A stretch of 64,000 nucleotides of DNA from Pleurodeles waltl. Taxonomy: Eukaryota > Chordata > Amphibia > Caudata > Salamandridae. Location: NCBI RefSeq assembly GCF_031143425.1, contig NC_090445.1, positions 816,990,317 to 817,054,316 on the forward strand, given 5' to 3'. Below, in pieces: positions 1 to 11,269 of this stretch. A program made the translations under genes and the position numbers. The notes under the pieces were generated by a model. That model had not been told where the DNA came from. It searched no databases and saw only the letters and a program-made list of their open reading frames with translations. Every line of letters starts with the position of its first letter. Within the stretch, counting starts at the first letter, position 1.

Positions 1-1121
1 ATCGATTCAGGCTCTGGCCTCCTCTCTGATGGCAGCCATTGTCCCTGTATCTACCATCCCCCCTCTAACTACCACTTCCCAGTCCCATTCTACTCCCAGG
101 TACACATTCAGATGAGCATGCACACAAGACAACACCCAAGAGTGGCACAGGCAAACACAAGCACCACACTTCATCCCACAAGCACTCACGCAAACACCAT
201 ACAGTTGCAGACATGACAACTTCCACTGCCTCCACTGTCCCTCCTCCTCCTCCACCTCCCTCCCAGTCCCATCCACACTCACACCTGCATGCACTACATT
301 AACATCCACCACCAGTATCACCACACCAAGCAGCACACACACCTCACTAGCAGACACCTCCACAACATCCATCCACTTGTCCCCTGTGTCCTCTACTACC
401 GTGTCTGTCCCTCCCCTCCTAAAGGACACAAACGCAAGCACTCAGACACCCAACAGCCGTGCACCTCACACATGCACACTGCCCATGCACCTGCACCCAA
501 GTCCAGCAGACGTACTCCTCCAACAACCACTCCCATCCCTCCTGCCCCTCCGTCTCTAAGAAGCTTTTCTGTACCCAACTTGACCTCTTCCCTCCCCCTC
601 TCCCCTGTCCTGCCCATAGAACCAGGGTACCAACCAGCCAGTCTAGCACCTCAGCCAAACAGGCCACAGGGACAGTAGAGGCACCTCCTAGTCATGGAGG
701 CAAGACTGTGAGGGATTCCACTCCAACAGCCAGGAAGGGGAAGGAGACCACAACATCAACATCCAGGAAGGGGAAGGAGCCCACAACACCTACAGCCAGG
801 AAGGAGAAGGAGCCCCCAACACCTACAGCCAGGAAGGGGAAGGTGCACACAACATCTACAGCCAGAAAGGGGAAGGAGCCCACAACACCTTCAGCCAGGA
901 AGGGGAAGGTGCCCGCACCTCCTGCCATGGAGAGAATGAAGCCCTCTACTCCATCAGAGGCTGGGAGGGTGAAAACACAACCACCACTGCCACCACCTGT
1001 GGGCACGGAGCCCTCACCACCAGCAGAGGCAGGCCAGGAGGCACCATCACCTGTTGCCACAGAGCAGCCCTCACCATCAGCTGAGGCAGTGCAGCTATCA
1101 CCACCAGCAGAGGACATGTAG
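1..1121 (+). pseudogene. Myb-A accessory gene, C-terminal part (E0 copy)
   Basis: This is the low-complexity C-terminal half of the Myb-like accessory protein of a Harbinger element, rich in Ser, Thr, Pro and His. The best last frame is 459-1121, ending in TAG after an Ala/Glu/Pro-rich tail. The upstream part (2-559) is in another frame with an internal stop near 110, so at least one frameshift and one stop break the gene. The tail holds six 11-residue repeats of ARKGKE-type sequence (729-926). The N-terminal Myb/SANT domain is outside the window. Identity comes only from similarity to the E1 and E3 copies. The protein family of the tail itself is not one I recognise, and its function is unknown. 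Confidence 0.6.
729..926 (+). repeat. 33-bp coding minisatellite, 6 units
   Basis: Six in-register units start at 729, 762, 795, 828, 861 and 894, each beginning with a CCAGGAAGG-like core and encoding 11 residues (RKGKE plus a Thr/Pro run). The unit length is a multiple of three, so copy-number change keeps the reading frame. Confidence 0.85.
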
Positions 1122-1149
1122 GCCACCCTCCATGGACTTCTTCACAAGG

Positions 1150-1430
1150 GCCCCCTCCAGAACCAGTGGGCATGTTTCCCAGCTCAGAGACTGTGACCTT
1201 GCACTCCCCAGCACAGAGAAATGGGCATGGAGCCCCCTCCCGGACCAGTGGGCATTTTCCCCAGCTCAGAGACTGTGACCTAACACTCCCCAGCAAAAGA
1301 CAAATGGGCATGGAGCCCCCTTCAGAATCAGTGGGCATGTTCCCCAGCTCAGAGACTGTGACCTTGAACTCCCCAGCAAATACAAATGGGCATGGAGCCC
1401 CCTCCAGAACCAGTTGGGAAGTTCCCATAT
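1150..1430 (+). repeat. 82-83-bp tandem repeat, about 3.4 units
   Basis: Units begin at 1150, 1232, 1315 and 1397, each starting GCCCCCT and carrying the CCAGCTCAGAGACTGTGAC core. The last unit decays after about 34 bases. The repeat lies just after the Myb-A stop codon and its period is not a multiple of three, consistent with non-coding subterminal DNA. Confidence 0.85.
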
Positions 1431-2207
1431 TCGGCTGAGGTGCCCCCATCACCCTGAGGTGCCTGCCCACTTGAAAAAAAATGCCCCTGCAGTGTTCTCT
1501 CTGGATGATGTTAGGACACACGCTGGCCCTTGGACTGTGCCCTGTGGCCTTGTGTGCCCTTATGACTTTGGACTGGGCATTGGGCCTTTGTGAACATTTT
1601 TATATATTTGGTTTGTGTGATGGGTTTTGCTATGCAAATACATTTTCGGTACATCCGTACTCTGGTTGTTGTGTTATTCTGCCGTGTGTTGTGTGCCATT
1701 GGTTTAAAGTCTGTAGCTGGTTGTGTGTATGGTCTGTGTGTCAGGTATGTGTTGTGTGTGTGTGTGTGTGTGTCACTCTCATTTTCCTCCCTCCCTCCCC
1801 TGTGTGCTAGGTGGCTGTATTCACCATCGTCGTCTTCGTCGGCATTAGGTGGAGAATAATGTAGAAGATCATCGGAAACACTTGCAGTTCGGGTTCCATG
1901 GCGGCATTGTTCTTCCCTGTGTCTCCGAAGTTGAGTCCTTTCTCTTCTGAGCTCTGTTTCTGCCAGGCTTTTGATGGTGTTGGTACCATCCCAGAAAAGG
2001 TGGTGGATTTGTATGTCTTAATATGGTAGACAATACTTTGTCTCCCGTCTGGCTGTTGGCGGCTACCACAGTGGTGAGTGTTGTTTCTGCCCTGGCGTTG
2101 GTGTGGTACATTGGCTGTCTATTGGAGATATCACCGCCATGGTCATAATTTGGAGATGATTACCGCCAGCCTGTTGACGTTATTACCGCCACTTTATCAC
2201 TGACTGC
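1431..2207. other. Subterminal non-coding DNA of E0
   Basis: No gene is visible. The stretch holds a short TG microsatellite (about 1752-1773) and, from about 2045 rightward, scattered GGCGG/CCGCC blocks typical of the ends of this Harbinger group. Confidence 0.5.
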
Positions 2208-2226
2208 CAGGGTCGAAATGAGGGCC
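2208..2226 (-). repeat. Right terminal inverted repeat of E0
   Basis: Read on the minus strand it begins GGCCCTCATTTCGACCCTGG, a variant of the GGCCCTCATTATGA terminus seen at 11287 (minus), 12139 (minus) and 60632 (plus). Confidence 0.6.
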
Positions 2227-2404
2227 AATATGTGTAATGCCAATAAAACTTGGTGCAAAATATTTTAGACCCCCTTACTGACATTTATGATTTTAGTGGG
2301 GGTAGCAATAGTATTAATCATACACTTTACACCTGAGACAGAAAAAACTGCAATAAAACATGTAAATCAACACAGAAACCAGTTTCTAGATGAAGATGAT
2401 TTAA
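2227..2404. other. Short AT-rich spacer between E0 and E1
   Basis: About 180 bases without recognised content separate the E0 terminus from the truncated 3' end of E1. It contains AATAAA-like strings but no supported gene. Confidence 0.4.
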
Positions 2405-2486
2405 AAATGTCTATCCCACTGGTTCTGGTGGGGGCAGGGCGCACAGCAGCCCTTAGATGCCGGACTATATGGCGTCCACCAACGGT

Positions 2487-2728
2487 GATGGCTGCACTGT
2501 GGTGGTGGTTGTGGGAGGCTCCTGCTCAGTCCCAGTACCCTCTGATGGCTGCACTGTGGTGGTAGTTGGGGGAGGCTCCTGCTCAGCCCCTGCACCCTCT
2601 GATGGCTGCACTGTGGTGGTGGTTGTGGGAGGCTCCTGCTCAGCCCCTGCACCCTCTGATGGCTGCACTGTGGTGATGGTTGGGGTAGGCTCCTGCTCAG
2701 CCCCTGCACTCTCTGATGGCTGCATAAC
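2487..2728 (-). repeat. 57-bp coding minisatellite in the Myb-A tail
   Basis: Units start at 2487, 2544, 2601, 2658 and (partial) 2715, exactly 57 bases apart. On the minus strand each encodes a 19-residue unit containing VQPSEGAGAEQEP and a Thr run. A multiple-of-three period points to coding selection in the parental element. Confidence 0.9.
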
Positions 2729-2880
2729 CATGGCTGGCGGTGGGGCCCCTGTGACAGCTGGTGGTGGTGGCGGAGTTTGGCTGGCAGCTTCCGCTTGCAT
2801 AGATTGCCTCCTCTCCTCCTGCTCATGGGTTTGGGATCCCTTCCTGGCACTGGTGGATGCACTCTTCCTCCCTCTGCCTG

Positions 2881-3060
2881 CTGGTGCAGGCTCCTTCCCC
2901 TTCTTTCCAGCTGGTACAGGCTCCTTCCCCTTCTTTGTAGATAGTGCAGGCTCTTTCCCCTTCTTTCCAGCTGGTGCAGGCTCCTTCCCCTTCTTTGCTG
3001 CTGGTGCAGGCTCCTATCTCTTCTTTCCAGCGGGTGCAGGCTCCTTCCCCTTCAGTATTG
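2881..3060 (-). repeat. 30-bp coding minisatellite in the Myb-A tail, 6 units
   Basis: Six contiguous 30-base units run from 2881 to 3060. On the minus strand each encodes KGKEPAPAGK-like decapeptides. The equivalent place in E0 has 33-base units (11 residues), so unit length differs between element copies. A stop codon (3014-3016) lies inside one unit. Confidence 0.9.
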
Positions 3061-4599
3061 ATGGCCTGGAATCTTTATCACCACTAGTAGGTGGTGCTAC
3101 CACTGGGCCCGTGGACTGTTTAGCTGCGGTGCTGGGCTGGGTCCTTGCTACCCTGCCCATACGTGCATGACTGAGGGGAGGGGTAGGGAAAAGGTAAATC
3201 GTGGAAAGGAAAAGCTTTTTAGGCACGTTAGGCCGGGAAGAGGGAGGAGTAATGGGAGGGGAGGATGAGGGAGAGGTTGATGGAGGTGTTTGTCTGCTGG
3301 ATTTGGGTGCAGGTGCATGGGCTGTATGATGTTGTGAGTTTGATGGCTTCTGGGTGTCTGAGTGTTTGCATTTGTGTACTTTAGGAGGGAGGTGGACAGA
3401 CACGGTGGGAGAGGACACAGTGGACGCGCGCACAGATGTTGTAGAGGTGTCTGCCAGTGAGGGGTGTGTTCTGCTTGGTGTTGTGATGATGCTGGTAGTG
3501 GATATTGATGTAGTGCATGCAGGTGTGAGTGTAGACGCAACTGGGTGGGAGATGGAGGAGGAGGAGGGGGAGGCAGTGGAGATAGTGGATGTTGTCGTGT
3601 CTGCAAATGAATGGTGTTTGTGTGAGTGCCTGTGGGATGAAGTGTGGTGCTTGTGTTTGCCTGTGACACTCTTGGGTGTTGCCTTGTGTGCATGCTCGTC
3701 TGCCTGTATGCTTGGAATGGGTTGGGGTTGAGGAGAAGGGGACTGGGAAGTGAAATTTGGAGAGGGGACGGTTGAAACAAGGACAATGGCTACCATCAGA
3801 GAGGAGGCCAGAGCCTAAATTGATCTCTGTTGGGCTGCCAATCCACAGTGAATGCCCTCCAGGAATGCATTTGATTTCTCCATCTGGGCTGCCAGCCCCT
3901 GGATGGCATTCACAATGGTTGTTTGCCCTACAGAGATGGATCTCAGGAGGTCAATAGCCTCCTCACTCAGGGCAGCAGGGCTCACTGGGGCAGGGCCTGA
4001 GGTGCTTGGGGCGAAGGAGATGCCCAACCTCCTGGGTGAGCAGGCACAGGCAATTTGCTGAGGGTCTACTGGGAGGGCGGTGCTGGTACGGTGGTGGCGG
4101 CTGTACCTGCAGCTGGGGTGGCCACAGAGGTGTCCGCCACCACCAGGGAGCTCCTATCAGAGTCTGTGTTGTCCCCTCCAGTCTCAGCCGTGGTGCTCCC
4201 CTCGGGCTCCGTCCCATTGGTGCCCTCATCATCGGTGGACTCTGCCTTCAAGGTCTGTGTGGGATGCAGCTTCCTCTGTCGCAGGTGCTTTTGCTCCTCC
4301 GCCAGATGATGCTAATTCACATAAGCACAGGGTGACAAAACAAGAAAGGGGGAGAGAGAGACAAAGGATACACAGGGTCAATGACTGCACCAACACCACC
4401 GTTGGCATATACAGCACCCTCACACACACAAGGAACAAGCCTACGCACTATGCATGGCACTACCAGTGAAATGGCAAGTCACAAAGGAATGAGGAGGGGC
4501 ACGCAACGCCAACTGCAGCACACCTGAGACCCACGTAGATTTGCCCAGGAGTGAATACTAGCAAGCTAGGTAAGCAGTATTTCCCATTCAAACCCTTAG

Positions 4600-6699
4600 T
4601 ATGTGAGAACAGGGCTAATTGCAGAGGACCCCTAACTTTCTGCCCCCATTTTTCACTTTTTGCTTTTGTTTTCCTTACTCTGATGGTACCCTGTGTACTG
4701 CTAAAGAGTCCCAGGGCCTGTGCTCTGTGTAAAATCAGTATGAAAATTAGGCTAATTATAATTGGCTAAGTCAACCTACATATAAGTCCCAAGTATATAG
4801 TAGGGCATGTAGGTTTAGGGACCCCAGCATAGGTAGTGCACCCATAGGTAGGTGCCCTACTGAGGTGCCCAGTGTCATTATAAAGGCAGGCCTGCCTTGC
4901 TGCCTGCTTTTAAATTAAAGTTACATGAAAATTCAACTTTGGAATTAAAAGTAGTTCCAAAGCCTTAAACTACCTTTGTTTTACATAAATATGCCCCTAG
5001 GGCTGGGTGCCATGTAACTAAAAGGAAGGGCCTTATAAAAATAGTTTTATAAGCCCTGGTGAGGTAAAACAGTTACATTTGTTTTTCCCTCATTGTAGTG
5101 AATGGCCTCCATAGGCTAGAATGTGGAGACTTTATTTTAATTTTTAAAATCCCCTCAAGTAACAGATACCAGAAGTTTACTATCAAATTAATTGGTATAA
5201 TAAATCCCATAACTTCCAGTTGTTGGATTTAATATAACTTGTTCAGGTAAAGAGTTTTAAACTGTACCTGAAAAGTTGCCAACTTCAGCACTGCAGTGTT
5301 TTTGCTGTTTTAGTCTGATTGGCCAGCCTCTGGCTGCCTGGCCAGGCTGCCTTGATGAGGAGATCTCCCCTCAGCAGATGGGGAAGGGGGAGGGCTGCCA
5401 AACTGGTCTTTAAAAGCAGAGAAGGACATTTGGAGCTACCCAGTAACACCCCCACATCCTGCCAACCCAGACAATTAGGTGCCCCCTTGATTAGATTATG
5501 AGAGGGCAGGAGAGGGTATGTTTAGGATTTGTAGCCACATCAGTGGTTGGGCTCAGCCAGATGTAAACTCCAAAAATCACTTTCAGCCATGATGGATTTT
5601 TGAGGAATGTTGCTCTCTGGGATTGATTTTTGCCACATTTCCCAGGAAGTGGTCATCACAGGGGAAGGATGCTGCCCCTGATTGGAGAACCAGGGCCCGC
5701 TGTTTTTCACCCAGGGGCAAGAATATAACTGGCAGACCTGCACCCACACCTCAGATCCCTATCAGATTCCAACAAGGAAGAACTACAGGAGAAGAAGTAC
5801 TGCCCTGCTGGACCCCTGACCTGCACCTGGACACTGCACTCTGGAGGTCTGCACCAGCTGCACACTTGGGCTTCACCACTAAAAGGACTTTACGTGTCTT
5901 CTACTGTTTCAAGAAGGGACTCCCTGTTTGCTACAGGTACAAAGGATCTGCCCAGAGTCCCCTGCATCAAGTCTTGCAAGCAGAGCCCAGCTGACCAGTG
6001 TCCAGTGGCCATTTGAGGATTCTGACCAGGTGCATTCTGTGAATTGTAGTCCCAACTCCCAAGGAGCAACTCAGAGCTTCTGGAACCTTGGATAAAGTTG
6101 TGGACACCTCAAGGACACAAAAAGGGCCTCTGGAAGAAGATCCAGAGGTTTGGGGAAGTTGGGAGCACCTCCATAAGTTTGAAGAGGTGCATTGTGGGAG
6201 TTGTAGTCCCAGACCCCAAGAGGCACACCAGAGCCTCTGAACCATTGGCTGATGCTATGGACCGCTTTCCTGAATCAAACACTTTTGAAAGTAAGTGTGA
6301 AAGTGTTACCTCGTGGGTGGCCTGTACTCTGGACTTTGTTCCTTTCCAGTGTGACCATTTTTAACCCGTTGAGCGCTAGTTGCCTCTATGCGCTAGAAAC
6401 CATTAATTCTTTAAAAATTAATATCTCCAGTTCCCCTTATCCGATTTTATTCGTTTTGGTGTCATTTTAAAGATAAAAATATAATCTATTTTTATAAATT
6501 GATTTTGGATTTTTCAACTGTTTCCTGTGTTTTATTTAATTTCTGTTTTGTGATATTTGAATGCTTTACGCTTTGTCTCCTAAGTTAAGCCTTGTCGCTC
6601 GTTGCCAAGCTACCAAGGGTTGATACCTAACTGGACCTAACTGGAGGTTTGCTAAGTGTAGGTACTTACCTGCCCTTTCCAATAGCCCATTTTCCAACA
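4600..6699 (+). mobile_element. LTR-like non-coding repeat, copy 1 (2100 bp)
   Basis: It aligns along its length with 21167-23652 and more distantly with 56590-58817. It starts TATGTGAGAACAGGG and ends TTTTCCAACA, flanked by CTTAG at 4595-4599 and 6700-6704, a perfect 5-bp target duplication. It has no coding capacity. Near-TG/CA ends plus a 5-bp duplication are hallmarks of LTR retroelements, so a solo LTR or a gene-less LTR derivative is likely. It interrupts intron 2 of the E1 Myb-A gene and so is younger than E1. Confidence 0.7.
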
Positions 6700-7429
6700 C
6701 TTAGCCACCAGAGGACCTACGCTGCTATGTCTGGCCTGTCTAGGGGCACCCAAGGGTACACAACCACCAACCGGATACCACCCCCCCACCAGCCGTAAGT
6801 TGTAATGATAGCCACTGTACTCACCCCCTTGTGGCTGCTGTGATGCCCTCAAGCGTCCATCCAGCTCAGGGTAGGCCACTGCCAGTATGCGGGCCATCAG
6901 GGGGGTCAGGGTCCGACGGGCACCCCTTCCTTGTTGGGAGGCCATGCCCAGCTGGGCCTCTGTGGTCTTTCATGCCCAGCGTCTCAGGTCCTCCCACCGT
7001 TTCTGACAGTGGGTGCTCCACCTGCCATAGACCCCCAGGGTCCGCACTTCCTTGGCGATGGCACCCCACATTCCCTTCCACTGATGGGCGTTAGCCTGCA
7101 GAGGCAATACTGACAGGAGAACACCATTAGACAAACAGTCCCGCCTGTCACTCAAATGGCCCACCATACCCATTTGCATCACCATTGGCACACACATAGC
7201 CCAGCCCACAACATGTACACCGCCAAGAGGACATCCACCCACCCCCCTTACATGAGGCCTTCACACATAACTCCAAGCATTCATGCCACATGCATCGTGC
7301 ACAAAGTGTAGTCGCCTCTTGGTCTGGAGGCCCATACAGCAGTCCATACTGGGATCGGACCCCATTCACCAGTCGCTCCAACTCCTCAGAAGTGAAGGCT
7401 GGGGCCCTTTCCCTGGTCACACGGGCCAT

Positions 7430-7800
7430 GGTAGGTTCCAGACACAGGTCACAGCAGCACATGCAGTATAAGTCCTCTCCTATGGAAGGTCAGGAAACAA
7501 GTGAGGAATCAGATAGAAAATGGCGGTTACGCATGCGGTGGTGCATACCTTCACCGCCGGCGTAGATCACCATTGCCCACTGTACCCCATCGGGCCCAAT
7601 GTTAACCAATGAAGAAATGCACACCGGTTCACAACCGCCTACTCCCACGGTGCACGTCAGTGGCATTACCTCTCTTCCACCTTTCCTTACACACAGGACA
7701 GGCTGTCGCCATTTCAGGGGGGGGGTGAACAGGCCTATCAGTTATTGCTGCATTACTGGATAAATAGGCACATACTTCACTAATTACACTGTCCCATAAA
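7430..7800. promoter_or_regulatory. Divergent spacer between Myb-A and transposase (E1)
   Basis: The two E1 genes are transcribed away from each other across these ~370 bases. The spacer shows patchy similarity to the equivalent spacer of E3 (about 52673-53435): both carry ATGGCG(G/A)T(T/C)AC, CCGCCGGCG-type blocks and a CCTACT core. It presumably carries both promoters. No TATA box can be assigned with confidence. Confidence 0.4.
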
Positions 7801-8518
7801 ATGTTTGCACATTGCGGACTGCTGTTGTGGTTCCATTGTTCAGTTTGTGACAGCCTACTTGCTCTTGTGTCCCTTAGATACCTACTGCTGCAGATGAATA
7901 GGAGATGGAGACATACCCCCGTGTACCGACCCCTGCAGGACTTGGCTACACTGGAGAACAGGCACATAATACTCACCTATAGATTGGACAGGGCCACAAT
8001 CACAGAGCTTTGTGCCCAATTGGAGCCTGCCCTGATATCTGCCACTGGGATCCCCCCTCTTGTGCAAGTGCTATAAGTGCTCCATTTCCTGGCAACTGGT
8101 TCTTTACAAGTGACAGTGGGCTTGGCAGCAGGAATGTCACAGCCAATGTTTTCAAACGTGCTTACAAGACTGTTGTCTGCCCTGATAAAACATATGTGCA
8201 ACTACATTGCATTCGCCCAGGCTGAGGATTTGTCCACTGTAAAGGCCGGATTCTATGCAATGGGGCATATCCCCAATAGAATTGGTGCGATTGATGGAAC
8301 ATATATTGAATTTGTGCCCCCCCGCCAAAATGAACAGGTGTTCAGGAATCGTAAGAGTTTCCACTCCATGAATGTGCAGATGGTGTGCTTGGCAGACCAA
8401 TACATCTCCCATGTCAATGGTAAGTATCCAGGGTCGGTGCATGATGGCTTGGGCCTGAGGAATAGCAGCATCCCAAATGTGATGGCCCAACTACAGAGGC
8501 ACAGGGTGTGGCTAATAG
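7801..8518 (+). pseudogene. HARBI1-like DDE transposase, first coding exon (E1)
   Basis: Harbinger transposase of the DDE_4/HARBI1 family. The N-terminal part has YRPLQDLATLENRHII and the helical THxELCAQLEP region, followed by an in-frame stop (8074-8076). The frame resumes as VLHFLATGSLQVTVG and continues to a donor (AATAG|GTGAGC) at 8518. The first catalytic Asp lies in GAIDGTY (codon 8293-8295) and the second in YPGSVHDG (codon 8443-8445). The exon with the catalytic Glu should follow an acceptor near 8811, but the sequence there does not match the family, so it seems lost. The start at 7801 is the first ATG of the frame; an ATG at 7894 is an alternative. The gene converges with Myb-B. 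Confidence 0.75.
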
Positions 8519-8978
8519 GTGAGCCCTGGTTCCCACCTAGGATATGTTTGTGTGTGCCTATGATGTTGGCTATGTAGGATAGTGTGTGGCTAAATGTTGT
8601 CCCTAAATGTTTGCATGTCACTCTGGTTGCCCATACCTATCATGGCTACTGACCCCTGTGAGGAATGCCAGAACAAGGGCAGAAAAAAGTCATAATAAGG
8701 CACATAGGTGACCCAGAAGGATCAAGAGATGTATTCTCTGTGGCATTGCCATGCTGGCATTACCCACTTCTTTGCCCTACTTACTGTTACCTCTGAATGT
8801 TCATTTTGCAGATGTTGGTGATTTGACACATTCTCCTGGTGTGATCACAACAGCCAGCTACAGGTCATTAATTTAAAGCTCTTTCCATGTACGGTTCATT
8901 TTCAATGGTTGCAGCTGTTTCAATCAATACAAATTTGCAATACATGGAATACTCGTAGTCGAGTTTTGTCCAAGGGTG
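8519..8978. other. 3' remnant of the E1 transposase gene
   Basis: Intron-like sequence up to a TTTTGCAG at about 8804-8811, then about 60 bases that might be a decayed second exon, then AT-rich 3' sequence. No GDSGYP or RTxxExxxGLLKxRF motif is visible, unlike the copy at 63229-63611. Confidence 0.4.
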
Positions 8979-8984
8979 TTTATT
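8979..8984 (-). terminator. Poly(A) signal of Myb-B (E1)
   Basis: TTTATT on the plus strand gives AATAAA on the minus strand, about 180 bases after the presumed original Myb-B stop. Equivalent signals occur at 60014-60019 and 62935-62940 in the other Myb-B copies. Confidence 0.55.
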
Positions 8985-8990
8985 GTAGTG

Positions 8991-10814
8991 CTAACATATA
9001 GAGGGGAAAGTGCAATGGAATGGAGTGATGATGGAGGAAAGTCCAGGGTATTGAACACGTCTGTTTGTAGCACAGGTGCATTGTCCATGGTGACATAGAA
9101 AGGGGAGAAATGGCAGTTTAAGGTGGACAAGGTGACTGAGTGGGACACAAGAGGGACAATCAGGAGAGTCTAATTTCCTGGCGGTGGTCTTGGCAAGTTT
9201 CTCTGGCTTCTGTCTTGTTTGCAGGGAACATTTGCGGGGTGGTTCTCCTTCTGCAGGGTGAGGGGTGCTGGTGGCCTGTGAGTCCTGTGGCAAGGTCTCC
9301 CATCCACTATTGGCAGAGGAGGTGGAAGGCAGTTCAGATGTCTGGCTAGGGACAGGGGCCCGCTGTTGTGAGACTGCCTCCCTCATAATATTGGCCACGT
9401 CTGCCAGCACCCCTGCTAAGGAGACCAGGGTGTTGTTAATGGCCTACAAGTCCTCCCTGATCCCCCGATATTGTCCCTCCCCCAACCGCCTGTTCTCCTG
9501 CAAGTTGTCAAGGATCTGGCCCATCGTGTCCTGTGAATGTTGGTAGGCTCTCATGATCTCAGAGAGTGCCTCCTGAAGAGTTGGTTCGCTGGTCCTGTCC
9601 TCCCCCTGGCACACAGCAGTCCTCCCAGTGTCCCTGTTGGCCTGTGCCTCTGTCCCCTGAACGGTGTGCCCACTGCCACTGACCCCAGGGTCACTGATTG
9701 TCTTGTGTATGAGGTGTGGCCTGGGGTCCCTGTACAGGTGGGGACACTGCTGATTGATGTGTCCTGGGGACAGAGGTGTGGGTACGCTGGGTGGGTGCTG
9801 TGGTGTTGGTTCCTGATGGGGAGGCTCTGTGGTGGTCTGTGACTTGGCTTGGGTGACCGATTGTCCAGTGGTCCCTGATGGGCCAGGTAGATAGTCCAGA
9901 TCCTGAAGTACAGAGTTACTGTCATCACTGTGGGCCTCTTCTGTTGGGGGACTGGATAATGGTGGCACCACCTCTCCAGTGACATTGGCTGGGGTACCTG
10001 TGGGGATGAAAATGATGTATTAGGGTTCAGGTGTCTAACATTTAAACTTCTGTAGCTTCCTCTCTATGGTTGTTGTTCCCCGGCCAGCTTTTGTTTGTGT
10101 ATGTTGGTGTATAGTGGTTATGATATGCTTTGCACGCTTTGGTGATGAGTGTCCATGCAGGGCTTGAAGGTGTGTCCATGCATTGGTACAGCATGCAGGG
10201 CTTGGCATTGGGATCAGTGTGATGTGATGGGGGAGTGTGTGGGATGGAGTGGAGTGATGGGAGTGAGGGTGTGGGTGTGTGATGGCATGCAGGTATGGGG
10301 GGTGATAATTGTTCAAAGTAGACTTACCAGTGTCCTGTCCTCCACTAACTCCAGCAAGTCCCTCAGGATGCAGTATTGCCAGTACCTGCTCCTCCAATGC
10401 TGTGAGATGTGGGGGGGGGGCTTGTGGGGGTCCACCACCAGTCCTCTGTATAGCGAGCTGATGTCTTGCTGCTATGGAACGTATTCTCACCGTAGGTCGT
10501 TCCACCGCTTCCTGATGTCGTCCCTTGTTCTTGGGTGCTGTCCCACAGCACCCACTGTCCATGATTCTCCACCATAGCTCCTTCTTCCTTGCTATTGATA
10601 TCTGCTTAACCTGTGCTCCAAATAGCTGTGGCTCTACCCTGACTATTTCCTCTACCATGACCCTTAATTCCTCCTCAGTGAAACGGGGTGCCTTTGTGGT
10701 GCCATGGGTGTTATGTGATGTGTGTTGATGAGGTTGTGTTGGGTAATGTGTTGGGGTGTGTGATTTGGAGTGCGTGAGGGCTGTATGGGTATGAGTGGTG
10801 TGTCTAGTTGTCAC
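8991..10814 (-). pseudogene. Myb-B: second Myb/SANT-like accessory gene (E1, 2 exons)
   Basis: Exon 1 (10814-10328) has a Thr/His-rich leader, then a Myb/SANT-like fold: APRFTEEELRVMVEEIV, EPQLFGAQVKQIS, RKKELWWRIMD. It ends in a Gly/Pro patch and a GTAAGT donor. Exon 2 starts at 9997 after a polypyrimidine-CAG acceptor. It is acidic and Ser/Thr/Pro-rich, then has a helical stretch (EIMRAYQHSQDTMGQIL) that also appears in the E4 and E6 copies. An in-frame TAG at 9444-9446 breaks it. The frame then continues to 8991, but comparison with E4 suggests the original protein ended near 9163 after a basic ARK tail. The first domain resembles NAIF1-type proteins, which bind Harbinger ends in vertebrates. 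It is distinct from Myb-A. Confidence 0.7.
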
Positions 10815-11269
10815 AGTGGTCTTGGTGTCAGTCTCGTGGCCATAATTTGTATTTGTAAAGGGTTGTGGCTAATGTGGGTGTGTGTTTTATAGTGGTGTGT
10901 GTGTGTGTGTGTGTGGGGGGGGGTGTTTATAGGTATCAGGTGTGTTTTGTTTGAATTGGCCAATGTGGTGGTGTTTTGTCTGTGGGTGACCATTGTGAGC
11001 ACGGCGATATGTACCTTCAATGGTTTACCACCGTTGAATGTCCGCCGTGGTGATTCGTGGGTCATAATGTGATTGCCGTTGTTCTGTTGGCATAACGGTG
11101 TGTGTTTTGGGACCGCCATTTTTCCAATCACCTTTGCTCTGGCGGATTTGTGTATGTGGCTGTATTTTGTCAGATTGGTGTGTGTGTGTCATAATATGGT
11201 GAACGGATATTCACCAGCGCGGCAATAAGTTGGTGGCCGTCAGCACAGCAGTAAGTGGCATTTACCGCC
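10815..11269. other. Right subterminal region of E1
   Basis: Non-coding 5' flank of Myb-B with a (TG)n/(G)n tract at about 10892-10922 and many GGCGG/CCGCC blocks. It probably contains the Myb-B promoter, but no motif can be assigned. Confidence 0.45.

Larger units (their letters stand above)
1..2226 (+). mobile_element. Harbinger element E0, 5'-truncated by the window edge
   Basis: The plus-strand sequence here is an inverted relative of the minus-strand sequence at about 2465-3830: the same Ser/Thr/Pro-rich coding tail, the same phrase around the ALASSLM residues, and the same KGKEP repeats. The right terminus at about 2208-2226, read on the minus strand, begins GGCCCTCATTTCGACCCTGGC. It matches the termini of the other Harbinger copies here (GGCCCTCATTATGA followed by GGCGG blocks). 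What is left is the 3' end of the Myb-A gene plus about 1.1 kb of non-coding subterminal DNA. The rest lies left of base 1. Confidence 0.7.
2465..7429 (-). pseudogene. Myb-A: Myb/SANT-like accessory protein gene (E1 copy, 3 exons)
   Basis: Likely DNA-binding partner of the Harbinger transposase. Exon 1 runs from the ATG at 7429 to about 7252 (FTSEELERLV, then a GTAAGG donor). Exon 2 is 7095-6825, after a CAG acceptor and before GTGAGT; it encodes the rest of the Myb/SANT fold, with MWGAIA and CQKRWEDLRRWARK. Exon 3 runs from 4311 to 2465: an acidic Thr/Ser linker, a helical segment (SEEAIDLLRSISVG, ending about 3830), then a Pro/Ser/Thr/His-rich tail with KGKEPAPA and VQPSEGAGAEQEP repeats. 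Breaks seen: a frame change near 4040-4066 and in-frame stops at 3815-3817 and 3014-3016. An inserted repeat lies in intron 2. The Myb domain resembles the Myb_DNA-bind_5 / NAIF1-like group. Divergent neighbour: the transposase, about 370 bases away. Confidence 0.65.

Noticed and set aside
2881..3060. Regular 30-bp units suggesting a CRISPR array
   Set aside because: Units are directly contiguous with no spacers, encode a repeated peptide, and the genome is eukaryotic.
2457..3170. 237-codon plus-strand frame rich in Gly, Val and Phe
   Set aside because: It is the opposite-strand shadow of the Myb-A tail minisatellites, whose minus-strand frame links to the Myb exons.
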